A stretch of 64,000 nt of DNA from Sugiyamaella lignohabitans (Eukaryota > Ascomycota > Dipodascomycetes > Dipodascales > Trichomonascaceae), in assembly GCF_001640025.1 (NCBI RefSeq), contig NC_031672.1, positions 4,526,001 to 4,590,000 on the forward strand, written 5' to 3'. The position numbers and the translations under genes were made by a program. Positions 22,641 through 33,779 of this stretch are shown here, piece by piece (position 1 is the stretch's first letter; every line of letters starts with the position of its first letter). Below the pieces are notes generated by a model. The model was not told the DNA's origin. It was given only the letters and a program-made list of their open reading frames with translations, and ran no database searches.

Positions 22641-22778
22641 ATCTACGACACCAATATCACTTCCATCACTTAAGGAAGTCCATCTCCAAACTATATTCAC
22701 CTGTCTCTACCATCCTATGTCACCGCCCTTTAGGCTACCAGCTTGATCATAGAACTATAGAATATCCTGCTTGAAATA

Positions 22779-23687
22779 ATGACAGCATTGACAACTCTGG
22801 AATCAGTCATTAAAGAGTTTGTTAGCTCTAATTCCTCATTTAAACTGCTGGATCCAATCCCGTACCATGGCATTCGTGGCTCTGATGATATAGCTCCTGC
22901 TTCCAAGATCATATCCAAGGGTCCTTTGTGCATTCTGGACTCGTCTTTCAATCCTCCTCACAAAGCTCATCACATTATAGCTGAAAGTGCCTTGAAGTTC
23001 TACGGCTCGCAGTCGCCATCATTGCTACTTCTGTTGGCGACTAACAATGCTGACAAAAAGGGTCAGTCCATCCAACAGTTTGCCCACAGAGTCAAAATGA
23101 TGCAATTGATGGCTGAGCACATGATGGCCTCCAATAAAGACTCACCTCCTGTCTATGTTGGACTTACCAATGAAGCCAAGTTTGTTCACAAGCTGGATGC
23201 TGTCAAAGACGTATTACAAACCCCGTCCTCAGCTCAGTCTACATCCCTCTCATCATCTTCACCTGCATCACCTTCATCACCGTCAGTAGTGTTTCTAGTG
23301 GGTTTCGATACCCTGGTTCGCATTCTGGACTCGAAATACTATGATCCCAACCTGCCACTTGAAGAGTCTCTAGCACCACTCATGACGCGAGCAGCATTCT
23401 TCTGTCTGACTCGACAACCCGACCCAATCTCAGTCCCACAAACCAACGCCTTCTCAACCCTCGACGTAGCAGGCCAACTAAACCTCTCCAGTCTCATCCA
23501 CTCAAACCAACTTCCTGGCATCCCCTCATCCTGGTCCGACAACATCGTCGTAGTCGAATCGCCCTCCCCCGAAACCGACGGCGTCAGCTCATCCCTCATC
23601 CGCCAGCTCGTCCAACAAAACCGCGACATCTCCACGCTCGTCCTACCACCCGTCGCAGACTACCTCAGTTCGGCCGACGTTTTTTAA
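22779..23687 (+). CDS. POF1: Pof1-type nicotinamide mononucleotide adenylyltransferase
   Basis: 302 residues from an ATG at 22779. The nucleotidyltransferase motif is ILDSSFNPPHKAH at about residues 50-62, with HKAH in the HxGH position. The family pattern continues with LLLLLATNNADKK, FAHRVKMMQLMAE, VVFLVGFDTLVRILDSKYY and, near the end, DGVSSSLIRQLV, the ISSSxxR-like motif. Pof1 makes NAD from NMN and ATP. A Ser/Pro-rich loop at about 150-170 is unusual. The stop is only 8 bp before a GC composite shared with convergent ECM33. Confidence 0.87.
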   Translation: MTALTTLESVIKEFVSSNSSFKLLDPIPYHGIRGSDDIAPASKIISKGPLCILDSSFNPPHKAHHIIAESALKFYGSQSPSLLLLLATNNADKKGQSIQQFAHRVKMMQLMAEHMMASNKDSPPVYVGLTNEAKFVHKLDAVKDVLQTPSSAQSTSLSSSSPASPSSPSVVFLVGFDTLVRILDSKYYDPNLPLEESLAPLMTRAAFFCLTRQPDPISVPQTNAFSTLDVAGQLNLSSLIHSNQLPGIPSSWSDNIVVVESPSPETDGVSSSLIRQLVQQNRDISTLVLPPVADYLSSADVF

Positions 23688-23695
23688 CCGGGCAT

Positions 23696-23832
23696 GCCTC
23701 CGGCGGCTGGGGCTGTGCCCCAGACCCCCCGGCTCCTCTCGCTTCGCTCGAGTCGTTCCCGTCGACGGCCCCAGCAGTCTCCTGCGAAGCAGGAGCTACG
23801 GGGTCTGGGGCAGAGCCCCAGCCGCCGGAGGC
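23696..23832. repeat. GC element, 137-bp composite between POF1 and ECM33
   Basis: Long arm first (23696-23755), spacer with CGTCGACGG, then a short arm opening with CTCCTGCGAAGCAGGAG. The arm order is inverse to the 7191 copy. Confidence 0.92.
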
Positions 23833-23936
23833 AGGTCCCGACCCCCTGGAAGTGTGAGTAGTAGAGATAATATTATTTATTATATGGAGGATACAACATA
23901 GCTAATACAACTTGCGGTAAATTATTAGGTTATATT

Positions 23937-26900
23937 TTAAACGAATTGGAAAACAAAGGCGGCCAGAGCACCGAAAGCAGAGGTGTATTCCATGGCCAAG
24001 GGGACGGCACCGCCCTTAGAGCTCGAGGTGGTGCTGGCGGCAGCGGTGGCAGAGGCAGAGCCGCTGCCAGAAGAGGCGCCAGAGGTGGCGTGGATGGCAA
24101 CAGAGGTCGACACAGACTTGGCCTTGCAGACATAAGAGTCTCCTTGGATATCACCGTCAGAGTGAGCTTGGTTCCAGGACGAACAGTTGAACTTGGACGA
24201 AGAAGACTCAATGTCAACACCACCCTTGACCAAAGTCAAAGAGGGCAATTGGGCAGAGCTGAAGTTACCAGTGAAGTCAATGGCACCACCAACAGACTTG
24301 ACCTTGGGGAATCCGAGAACAGAACCCAATTGGGTGTTGTTGGCAATTTGGAATCCTCCGCCAACAGTGCTCAATTGAGGGAAAGAGACGTTGGAAAGTT
24401 GGTCATTAGAAACAATAGCCAAAGAACCACCGATTTGAGTGAGTTGGGGGAAGGCAAGTCCGTTGACGGTGTTGTTAATGAAACCAGCAGAAGCATTGAC
24501 AACAGTGATGTTGGGCATCGAGATCGACGAAACGTCTCTGAAAGTGATGTTGTTGGCCCATTGAAGACTGGGGAACGAGGCGGAAACCTGTTGAGCATTG
24601 AACGAGATGTCCAAAGATTGAGCAACAGTTTGAAGGTTGACATTGACCTCGTTGAGATATCTGTTGTTGTTGATATCAAAAGTGTCAACATTGTCAACAT
24701 TGATACCCTCAAGAGAAGTCAAGGAAGTGTCGGAAATGGTGATGCTCTTGGCTTGGTTAACAACGTTGTTGAACTGGATGCTACCAAGACCAGCCAAGTG
24801 CAACCAGTAGATAGCACCAACAGAGGTCAATTGAGGCATTGCCAAAGTACTCAAAGCAGGGAGAATCTCCAAATCAAGAGTTCCACCAATGGATTGAAGA
24901 GAAGGAGCATTGATCGAGCCCAAGTTGGTGGCATTGTTGGCAACCAAGTCACCGGTGATCTTTTGAACACCGTTGATGTTGGCCGACGTCAAAGCAGGGT
25001 CAAGAGTCAAAGTACCGTCAAAAGTTTGACAACCGGCAATGCCGTCCAAATCGGATTGCTGCTTAGCAGTCAAATCACTGGAACAGGCAGAGTTGGAGGC
25101 AGCTGGAATCTGTTAGTGGCTGGGTTTACTGGGGCGGGGGGTGCTGCCTCCGGCGGCTGGGGCTCTGCCCCAGACCCCGTGGCTCGCTTCGCTCGTTGCT
25201 GGGATCGTCTGGTTTGGGTTGTGGATCTGGTTGTGTGGTTCAGTGGTGGTTCATGGATGATTCGCTGGTTGTTCAGTTGGGTAACTTATCAAGATCTCAC
25301 TCTCTCACGGTCTCACAGTCTCAAAATCTCTTGGTCTGATGGTCTGATGGTCTGGTAGTTCTCAGGTCATTTCCGATTGACTTTCAATCTCCGTGGTTTA
25401 TCTGCTTTCTCCCAACCCGGAATTCACTTCTTCCTCAGTTATTTCACCCGGTCTGACCAGATTTGATCTGAGCTGACCCAGTTTGGCTGATTCATCACCT
25501 GCTTATCTGAACATTTCAGGATCGACTGAAATTCCCCCTGATTGCGTCTTTTCTCCCAAAAGACTCTCTCGGTGGTTAGGGAGTACAGGTGCAGCAGCTC
25601 TCCGAAACCGCTCGTGGTATCCATGTTACAGAAATCCAGAATCAGCCAACTGAAGTCCAACTGGTTATGACCTGCTAACCCTCACCCACATTCTCTGTCT
25701 CTAATCAGATCCCAAACCTAATCTAAGATAAAGCCAGGGTTAGGTCTGGTTGCCGACATGCATGCTACTGGATCTAGTCAAAGCACAACGCCGGTTCTAG
25801 CCCGTTTAGGTCCCTCGTGTCAACGTGAAAAAAAAAACCTGAAACCACTCGGAGATTATCGCTTACTCTCGGAATCAAAAGCCGAGCATGCTTCATTTTC
25901 AATTTCGATCCACTTTGTTTTAATCATTGCTGGGTATTTTTGACCTTCTGTACTTTTCTTAATAAACTGGTTTTTATGGTATGTGGCATCATCTGTGAAA
26001 TATACCTACCATAAGGCGTGTGTCATGGGCGGCTGAGTATAAACTTCAGTCGCACCAGCGACAACAACCACTCCGCAGCCTGACAATTAAATTGCTTCTC
26101 TGAAATTCAAATCTTCCAAAAAAATACAGTTGCTGGGTAATATGTAATAAACAGAGCCACACAAACATTAATAATAATAGATGCCATAGATTTAATTGCT
26201 GTTTAAGCCTGCCCAGCTTGTATTGGTGATATTAGTGTGATAACACTAGTGGTACCTGTTTCGGGGCTAGAGCTAAAAATAGCATTTTTCACTGATATCG
26301 CCAACTGTTTTAGCTATCGATTGATCTGCCATCCAAATGGGTATTTCAAATAGTGGAGACAGGTGCTGTGGTTGAAATATCCATACGAGTAGTGATAGGG
26401 AGAAGTGACCAGTAGTGGTTGTAAAACGATTGGAGCGAGGTATAACCAGCCAGCAATCTTGCAGAAATAACGGTCTGTAAACAATAACATGTATCGTTGT
26501 TACGTTGTGCTGTAGATGTGTAGTGTAATGTAGTACTAGTTAGATTGCCAGTAATCTCAACGACCATCGTGGTCAAAGTGGTGAGTTGTCACCATCGTCA
26601 CTGGATTTTTAACTGAATGCTAATACCATAACATAAAGAGTGCTCTACTGTCAATCAGTGAGGTACAGCAGCTAGACCCATGGTCAATTCAGAACAACCA
26701 GGTTTCATCCAGACAATCCGGTACCATCGATACAATCCAGTACTCCACTACACATTACCCAACAGCCCAACAGTCAACCATCATTCAATCGACTACAATC
26801 CAACTCCATCAAAGCAACTCCTATCAACCTTATCACCCCTACACCCCACCTCCTGTCAACCCCTATATCCATCAATCCAATCCAGTTTTGTAATCGCCGA

Positions 26901-27169
26901 CCAAAACAACTGATAACACAACAAAAACCAATAACAAATCGTGAACCATAACTCAACCAATTTCCAGAAATCACCAAACCAGAAACACTCGTCCACCATC
27001 ACATTCAACACTGGTAACCATAATAATCCCCAGTCTGATGTGTGTTCCCTTTTTAACCATTGATAAAAATCCCAGTATCGACATCCCTGAAACTCAACTC
27101 CTCTTCTCTCTACTTACCATAAGCTCCACTGACAGCAGCAGCACCAATGATGAACTTCTTGAATTGCAT
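23937..27169 (-). CDS. ECM33: Ecm33/Sps2-family GPI-anchored cell-wall protein (one 2-kb intron)
   Basis: Exon 1 is 27169-27118 (MQFKKFIIGAAAVSGAY), exon 2 is 25102-23937; the intron 25103-27117 is 2015 nt with GTAAGT, CACTAAC and TTCCAG. The split codon rebuilds GAYAASNSACSSDLTAKQQ, supplying the signal peptide that exon 2 lacks. The 405-residue protein has the receptor-L/leucine-rich-like repeats typical of Ecm33 (ITGDLVANNATNLGSINAPSL onward), a C-x(8)-C motif near FNCSSW, a Ser/Ala-rich stretch and a hydrophobic GPI-attachment tail. It supports wall integrity. S. cerevisiae ECM33 also has a 5' intron, but a short one. Confidence 0.9.
25103..27117 (-). other. 2015-nt ECM33 intron
   Basis: Contains one GC element near its 3' end and otherwise AT-rich, pyrimidine-rich DNA. 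Short open frames inside it lack family features. I see no nested gene or clear snoRNA boxes. Confidence 0.7.
25146..25205 (+). repeat. GC element inside the ECM33 intron
   Basis: Antisense to ECM33; the GCCTCCGGCGGC end is 43 nt from the 3' splice site. Confidence 0.9.
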
Positions 27170-27822
27170 TTTTAAATGTTTTCTATATTTGTTTGTATTG
27201 GAAACTTTTCGACCAAAAAAAATGACAAAGTCTCTTGTTCAAAGTCCTGTACAAAAGTAAAAACAAAAAAACCAAAAGGTTGTGAAGTGGAAAAAGTCAG
27301 GAGGGGAAAGGAAAAAGGAAAAATAAAAAAAGAGGAAGGCACGGGTGAATATCAGAAAAACAAAAGAGTTTCAGTTGGCTGGCTCGTCGGCTGGCTGGCT
27401 GGTATGCACGCTGTTGACCGCGCATACGCATAAAAGGCGCGCTCCAACTGCTTTTGGCGGCGGTTTTGGCTGCCGCTGCTGCTGCCCGTAAGCAACCCCC
27501 CCCCCCCCATTCACACCATAGAATCACTGCCAGCCGTCCTGGATTTCTGCTGCTGCCGGGGGAGAGCCTGCTCGCTTTAGCCGTCTGTTGTCCCACATGC
27601 ACGCTTGTTTGTTGTTATTGTGATTGACCCGAATTCATGCCCCACCCCCTTTTTCAGCGCTCGGCGCCCTGTAGTGGTAGGGGTTTTCCTCGGTACATGC
27701 TGCCAGCGGGGCCTCTTGCGTCGTGTCAACTTTTCAACTTTTCTTTTTCTGCTGTCAACCGGGTCAATGGCTGCTACCGCTACAACTGATTCTGGGTTCT
27801 GGGTCTTGGGGGTGGGGGGTCT

Positions 27823-27882
27823 GCCTCCGGCGGCTGGGGCTCCGCCCCAGACCCCGTGGCTCCTCTCGCTTCGCTCGAGTCG
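27823..27882 (+). repeat. GC element, solo unit
   Basis: 60-bp consensus copy ending CGCTCGAGTCG; no gene adjacent. Confidence 0.9.
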
Positions 27883-28527
27883 GGACGTCGAGATACGCGT
27901 GTTATCTGTTGAGAGTAGTCAGGAGAGGGAGGAGGAGCGGGTGGGTTGGTGGGGTCGAGGGGGGAGGCTCGCTAGATCGATCGTATGTGACCGGTCGGTC
28001 GCTCAATCGACTGATCACCTCTACCTGTATGGCGCGCGTCCCCTCCCCCTCTTCCTGCCTGATGCCCGCCTGGTGTTGCTACTGCTGCTGCTGCTGCTGC
28101 CCGTACCAGACCAGCTGTAGTTAGCGTTTTGGCCCCTCTAATGTCCCCTCCTCGGCCCCTCAGCTACTCCTCTCCCCTGAATTTTCCCCTGACCCCTCAC
28201 CGCGACCCCTCTATTTTGACAGACGTCCCTCCTGATTTTTCTCACAACTGGCCTGCTCTCCACAAATAAAATAATTCATACCACTCCATCGGCCGTGCCA
28301 AGTGGGCCCAACATTCCACGCCCGTGAATGGGCCAGTTTCAGGCCCAGCCAACCCCACGACCCTATCTCCAGCCCCAGTGGCTGCCATCTCGGCCCCCTG
28401 CTCGACCAGACCACCCCGGCACCTGCTGTTACATTTCCAGCCCTGTCCAGAATGCGGAACTCACGCAGCGAACCGCAATCAGCGCCAGATCCTTCGATGC
28501 CACCAGGGAAAAATAACCAACCCACCT

Positions 28528-28662
28528 GCCTCCGGCGGCTGGGGCTTTGCCCCAGACCCCGTGGCTTCTCTCGCTCCGCTCGAGTCGGTCGCCCTGACCC
28601 CTTAGTCTCTCCTGCGAAGCAGGAGCAACGGGGTCTGGGGCGGAGCCCCAGCCGCCGGAGGC
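28528..28662. repeat. GC element, 135-bp composite
   Basis: Long arm 28528-28587, spacer, short arm with CTCCTGCGAAGCAGGAG. Confidence 0.92.
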
Positions 28663-29642
28663 CGACCCCCTCCCCCTGATCCACAGGTGCGTCTTCGATT
28701 CGCGTTCAGAAGCCGGATCGTGCAGGTGGTCCGAACTTGAAACCGATGATACTGCAAGTACGTGATAGCGACGGGCTCGATTGTTTGATTGTGACGTAAC
28801 AGGGGCTTGAGATATCGTGCCAGGTCAGTCGATTAGTCCTGGTGTGTCGCATTTGAGCCGTTTGTTTCATGTTTTGGCTGCTCCTCCTCGGTTGATACTG
28901 GTATGAATGTGGTGGATGGTTGGCTTGACAAAGGGTGCCCGTGCTGTTAAGCTTTCGGCAGTTGCAGTGACTCGGTTACTAACTAACTATTAACTATGGA
29001 TCTCAGGATCTGATCGCTAACCTTGCTATCTGACAATTCTAACCGTGACAGGCAATAAATATACACTGTCACTTGCCGCTTGGAGAACCGTTAACTTTGA
29101 TGGCGGGTGGGACTAACCCCATTTAGCGACATCAGGGTTCTTGCGATCGCCCTCAAGCCGTTAAGCTAGTGTTTGTCTGTTTGTGTTTACTTTTACGCTT
29201 TTGGGGCTAGGTGGGTCTCGCAACTCTAATCCACACAAATCTAAATTTCACACTTGGCTGGCCTGTCTGAATCTATTCTCATCTGGTCAATTGAATCGTT
29301 TGTTTACTAACTTAAAAAACACAACCACTCGATATGAGTCTCTGGATAGTCAGTTATCTGACTTCTCCTGCCTGTCGAAAATATTATTAAACGCGACAGC
29401 AACTCGCGTCGCAGCCGGTGCAGGGGGCTGCTTAGACCACCAGCACCAACAGCAGCAGCTCCACCACCAGATTCCATTCATCGCAAAATAATAATCCGCA
29501 AGAATGGGCATAGCCGGTGCATGCTGCGTGCCAAGCCGACCGGCATGAACAACACTCGACGCACCGCTGCTGCCTGCCAACCCTCATGCACGACTCCGCC
29601 CGATTTACTCCTCTCTCCTGAGCTCTGGCGAGCTGTCCTGGT

Positions 29643-29702
29643 GCCTCCGGCGGCTGGGGCTCCGCCCCAGACCCCGCGGCTCCTCTCGCTTCGCTCGAGT
29701 CG
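29643..29702 (+). repeat. GC element, solo unit
   Basis: 60-bp consensus copy next to an AT-rich block. Confidence 0.9.
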
Positions 29703-29779
29703 AACGTCGCGGTCCCACGAGCTCGGCCGTTGAAGTGAAGAAAACCGTTTGGTTGTACCGGATCCTGTGGGCTCCCTGA

Positions 29780-30060
29780 CAAAAATACGAGTTATTAGTA
29801 TTAATATTATCTTGTTTTAATAGTGTTTTATTAGTATTAGAATGCTAGATGACCATTAAATATTATAGCTACTGTTAATATTAATAGTGATATTTTTTGT
29901 ACTCACTGTATATGGTGTTGTTATACGTGTATCATAGGCTAGCGATAGTCGTTATGCAATAATTATTAATATTATTAATGATGAACCATTTGATTTATTT
30001 AAATTAAAGTAATATTATTATCATTTGGCGGTTTTTTAATTTAAAAGTGAAAGTGATCCA
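29780..30060. other. AT-rich block (TTAATATTATTA-type)
   Basis: About 280 bp of nearly pure A+T with ATTATTAATATTATTAATG runs, between GC elements. It could be an ARS-like or decayed repeat; not resolvable here. Confidence 0.45.
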
Positions 30061-30099
30061 GTTGCTAGTATGTCTTTTACTGAACCACGGTCCCAGGTC

Positions 30100-30154
30100 G
30101 CTCGGCGAAGCCGAGCACAACGGGGTCTGGGGCAGCGCCCCAGCCGCCGGAGGC
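30100..30154 (-). repeat. GC element, short form with GCTCGGCGAAGCCGAGC hairpin
   Basis: Same orientation as the copy at 30203 and about 103 bp from it. The tail hairpin differs in sequence but pairs perfectly. Confidence 0.88.
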
Positions 30155-30202
30155 ACTCACCGCTCCCCCAGCACCCCAGTCCAGCACCCACGGACCCAGA
30201 AA

Positions 30203-30257
30203 GCTCCGCGAAGCGGAGCACAGCGGGGTCTGGGGCAGCGCCCCAGCCGCCGGAGGC
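30203..30257 (-). repeat. GC element, short form with GCTCCGCGAAGCGGAGC hairpin
   Basis: 164 nt after the OM14 stop, with the GCCTCC terminus toward OM14. Confidence 0.88.
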
Positions 30258-30421
30258 GCCATCTCAGGGGGTGGTGGTTGGTTACCCGATTCGGGCTATT
30301 TCAGGGGTGCGGCGGTGTCAGATAGGAAGTGGAATTCAAGTATATCTCCATATACACATATAAATATATATTTATAAATAAGAAGCCCGGGGCGCGAGTT
30401 TGTTGTTGTTGTTGTCGGGGG

Positions 30422-31599
30422 TTACTTCTTGGCAAGAACCTTGGTGGCAGCAAAGTACTCTAGGAACCCGGCCGCGACCACACCGACACTGACAACAGCC
30501 ACAGCGGGCCAGGTCAGTTTATCGGCTTTGTGTTGCTGGGCCAGGTAGCAGGCACCTCCTGATGCGGCCAGGATAGTGAACAACAGAGTGCTCGACACTA
30601 CAGGGTCCTTAAGCTCTTCGCCAACAGCGGATATCTCGTCGCGGACGACATCCTTGTACTTGTCGTAGACACCTTTTCCCTCGTCAGCAAGTTTCTTGGC
30701 CTCGGCCTCGACCTCTTTAATGGCCTTTTCAGCTTCTTCAGCAGCCTCTTCAGTGACATTCACATGTTCAATGGGCACACCCTCGTCGTTGGGGATGGCG
30801 GCTCCGGATGCAGCAGCGTCGGCGTATCTGGAAACGCTTGTTAGTCGTTCGTTCGGGTTGGGGGGCCTGCCTCCGGCGGCTGGGGCTCCGCCCCAGACCC
30901 TGGCTGCTCCTCTCGCTTCGCTCGAGTCGGGCTTACGGGTCTCCCGTTGCTGGGGTCCCTCTGAATCGACTCGAGCGGAGCGAGAGGAGCCACGGGGTCT
31001 GGGGCAGAGCCCCAGCCGCCGGAGGCAATCCGACTGCCCTTGTAAGCTCCGTAGTGGTCGGGCTTGATCCGGCGAGGGGAGCACAATGAGTTCTGTTAGA
31101 TCAGTAAGAGTCGGCCAGTTCAGTAGGTGCAGCCTGTGTACTGTAGTAAGAACAGTCAGCCAGTCAGCTTAGTGTACTCCTGTAAAGAGAGCTTAGATAA
31201 CTCATATCCACACTACGACTTGTACTTATTGCTCACTTGGTTCTACAACTGAACTTTAACAAGTCCAATTGCTCTTCAGTGATTGAGAATTGGCCCCTTG
31301 GAATTGGCAATTGACAGAAAAAATCACGCAATCTCGACTGCTACCAGCTACCAATTCGACCTTTGACTTCTAACTCGACTTTTAACCACCAGACCAGTAG
31401 AGACAGTTCTAGCTTTACTCATCTGATTGACTATCCAAAACCGACTAAGACCCAGATCTGAACCCTTCAACAATTATCAACGGAAAAATCGGTCTGGATC
31501 TCATATTCCTATCTAACTCGACATCGAACTCACTCTTGAACTGGATCTCTGATCTAATATAGCTCACCAAGGAAGGACAAGGGAAGGTACTTACGACAT
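30422..31599 (-). CDS. OM14: Om14-like mitochondrial outer-membrane protein (one intron, 5-nt first exon)
   Basis: Exon 1 is 31599-31595 (ATGTC), exon 2 is 30827-30422; the 767-nt intron has GTAAGT, GACTAAC and TTTCCAG. Splicing yields MSYADAAASGAAIPNDEG, the MSYA(D/E)xA start seen in fungal Om14 homologues. The 136-residue protein has an acidic amphipathic middle (EEAEKAIKEVEAEAKKLADE) and a C-terminal membrane domain starting DPVVSSTLLFTILAASG. Om14 is an outer-membrane porin partner and ribosome-NAC receptor. S. cerevisiae OM14 also has an intron right after the start. A frame reading PDHYGAYKG at 31040-31075 is inside the intron and I treat it as non-coding. Confidence 0.8.
30869..31026. 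repeat. GC element pair inside the OM14 intron
   Basis: Two long-form arms facing inward (30869-30929 and 30967-31026), 158 bp in all; the near end is 41 nt from the 3' splice site. Confidence 0.92.
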
Positions 31600-32720
31600 G
31601 GCTAATAGTAATTTGTATCAAATAAGATTGTAAAAAGACGGTCAGGATCGGTAAGTGATATCGATTCGCGACCAATGGATGTATCAACAGAAAAAAAAAT
31701 TTCTTGGAATAAAAACACAAGTATCAGTAAACCGAGTAGAAATACGTCGTCTAAAACACCATCTGCGTCCTGATTTATAGGAAACCTAAAACCGATGACC
31801 CTTAGTGTGATTGGCCAGTTATTTTTTGCCTCTTAGTTGCCGTACCGCTATTTTAGCAACTAATCAACTGCTTATAGACCTACATACATGCCACTACCGC
31901 ATGGGTCCTTATCCTTGTGCAGGAGCTGCTGCATCAAAGATTGCTGCTGTCCACCCTAACCAGATGGTACACGCTGCATCGAATCTGGCGGTGGGGTACG
32001 AGGGGCCAAGAGGGGTCAGGGGGGTCAGTCTCGGTTCTTTCTTCCGAGATCTGAATAACTACCAGTGAATCAAGAAGTCTGTATCAAATCATCAGGAAAT
32101 AACAGAGTAAACAGAATAAAACAAAAACAAATGGGATTCTAGAAGTCTCATGCCGGGACCGCAATTGGCCACCCCGTATGCGACAGCTGTTTCTGGCACG
32201 GATAGCAGTGGTACCTATTTAACCACCCATTAACCCACTCGAGAGCCATCAAATGACCGAGAAGGCACTCACACGCTATCAACTTACAACCGAGTGGCAC
32301 CGGACAGTCACTAAACACATGCACCCCACGTGAAACGCCCGAAAAAGTCGCCACAAACCCAGCACTAATCAACAGGGTCCTCTGACCTTACAGGCCAACA
32401 CCGGGCGATCGCGGGTCGGATCGGCCAGGCGCCACTTTGCACGGCAGTACCCTTCACCAACCGGCATCGATCTCCGAAATCAACATCGAGGGATCCAACT
32501 GGAACCGAAATAACATCGAAAAAGTAAGGCCAATTGGGCTGCCTCCGGCGGCTGGGGCGCTGCCCCAGGCCCCGTGGCTCCTCTCGCTGCGCTCGAGTCG
32601 GGCGTTTACGGTCCCAGCAGCTCGCGAAGCGAGCACAACGGGGTCTGGGGCCGTACCCCAGCCGCCGGAGGCAGCATCCGCTTCCCGAGGAAGAACCTAA
32701 CAGTGGTCAGTAGAGGGGTC
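31600..32720. other. OM14-aldolase divergent region
   Basis: 1.1 kb. No gene seen apart from a possible aldolase 5' leader with an intron (GTAAGG at 32525, CCTAAC near 32696, acceptor about 32703-32710) enclosing a GC composite. Confidence 0.5.
32541..32672. repeat. GC element, composite upstream of the aldolase
   Basis: Long arm 32541-32600, then a short arm with GCTCGCGAAGCGAGC. Its end is 31-38 nt before a CCTAAC-plus-AG acceptor that suggests a 5'-UTR intron. Confidence 0.9.
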
Positions 32721-33752
32721 ATGGCAGAGCAGTTCGCGAGTGACAACTATGCCGGGATCTGTCCCGAGGCATTGGAGATGATGGTTAAGGCTAATGCTGG
32801 TCACGAGATCGCATATGGAGACGATAGTTGGACAGCCAAGGCCGTTGATACGATCAAGAAAACTTTTGAAAAGGAGGATAGCGAGGTCCATTTCGTGTTC
32901 AATGGCACAGCCGCTAACTCGCTGGTGCTGTCCAGTGTGTGTAGACCTTATCAAGCGGTCATTTGTGGAGAATATTCGCATATTGAGACCGATGAATGCA
33001 GTGCTCCAGGGTTCTTCTCAGGCGGTACTAAGAATTTGATTGCCAGAACGCCAGACGGAAAGTTGACTCCTGAACTGATTGAACAGGTCGTTAAAAGAAG
33101 AGACGACGTGCACAGCGCTAAACCAAAAGCTGTATCAATTGCTCAGTCCACTGAGACTGGTCTTGTATATACTATTGACGAGGTCAAGGCCATTTCTAAA
33201 GTGTGTAAACAATACGGACTCAAACTTCACATGGACGGAGCTCGGTTTGCTAATGCTTGTGCTGCTCTTAACTGTACAGCTGCTGAAATCACATGGAAAG
33301 CCGGTGTGGACGTTCTGTGTCTTGGAGGAAGCAAGAACGGCATGGCTCTTGGCGAAGCAGTCATTTTCTTCACCAAAATCGAAAACGAGGATTTCGATGC
33401 CCGTATTAAACAAGCCGGTCAATTGGCTTCGAAAATGCGGTTCCTGACTGCTCCCTGGATAGGTATGTTGACCAACGACGTTTGGCTGAAAAACGCCCGT
33501 CACTCGAACCAATGTGCCCAATATTTTGCATCGAAACTCCGCGACATTCCCGAAATCAAAATCATTCTCCCTGTCGAAGCCAATGCAGTATTCGCCTCAT
33601 TCCCACCAGCTCTCACCGAACAACTGCACTCTCTCCACTGGCACTTCTACGAAATCATCGAGAGCAGCAACCGGTTCATGTTCGCATGGGACTCCACCAC
33701 CGCTCGCATCGACGAGTTCGTCGCCGACATCCGCCGTATCCTCGCTAAATAG
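32721..33752 (+). CDS. PLP-dependent L-threonine aldolase/beta-eliminating lyase of bacterial type
   Basis: 343 residues from the ATG at 32721 (MAEQFASDNYAGICPEAL). Fold-type-I PLP motifs are clear: EIAYGDDSWTAKAVD, FVFNGTAANSLVLSSV, the cofactor aspartate in HMDGARFANA, and the Schiff-base lysine in CLGGSKNGMALGEAV. The enzyme should cleave threonine or related beta-hydroxy amino acids to glycine and an aldehyde in the cytosol. From memory of the families, FASDNYAGI, TWKAGVDVLCLGG and AGQLASKMRFLTAPW resemble proteobacterial aldolases more than yeast Gly1, which opens with a DFRSDTVT motif. The start ATG lies just after a probable 5'-UTR intron. Confidence 0.85.
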   Translation: MAEQFASDNYAGICPEALEMMVKANAGHEIAYGDDSWTAKAVDTIKKTFEKEDSEVHFVFNGTAANSLVLSSVCRPYQAVICGEYSHIETDECSAPGFFSGGTKNLIARTPDGKLTPELIEQVVKRRDDVHSAKPKAVSIAQSTETGLVYTIDEVKAISKVCKQYGLKLHMDGARFANACAALNCTAAEITWKAGVDVLCLGGSKNGMALGEAVIFFTKIENEDFDARIKQAGQLASKMRFLTAPWIGMLTNDVWLKNARHSNQCAQYFASKLRDIPEIKIILPVEANAVFASFPPALTEQLHSLHWHFYEIIESSNRFMFAWDSTTARIDEFVADIRRILAK

Positions 33753-33779
33753 ATTTCACACTCTTCTTCTCCGGGGTCT

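Larger units (their letters stand above)
20194..22778. other. Gene-poor repetitive intergenic region (CDS1 to POF1)
   Basis: 2.6 kb between divergent genes. It holds a GTCGATA repeat block (20330-20515), one GC element (21483) and degenerate CATCA/TCTATCA-rich repeats (22050-22720). Several 60-100 codon open frames look random. Confidence 0.55.
27170..30421. other. 3.2-kb gene-free interval with several GC elements
   Basis: Between the ECM33 start and the OM14 end. It contains a C-run at about 27497, five GC elements and an AT-rich block 29780-30060. Overlapping open frames mostly read the GC elements. No supported gene. Confidence 0.55.

Noticed and set aside
23946..25358. 470-codon open frame antisense to ECM33
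   Set aside because: It mirrors ECM33 codon periodicity and runs into a GC element; ECM33 has the family features.
31035..31090. PDHYGAYKG-coding stretch as an OM14 exon
   Set aside because: No GT donor gives the required phase 2, whereas ATGTC plus the 30827 exon gives the family start MSYADAAASG exactly.
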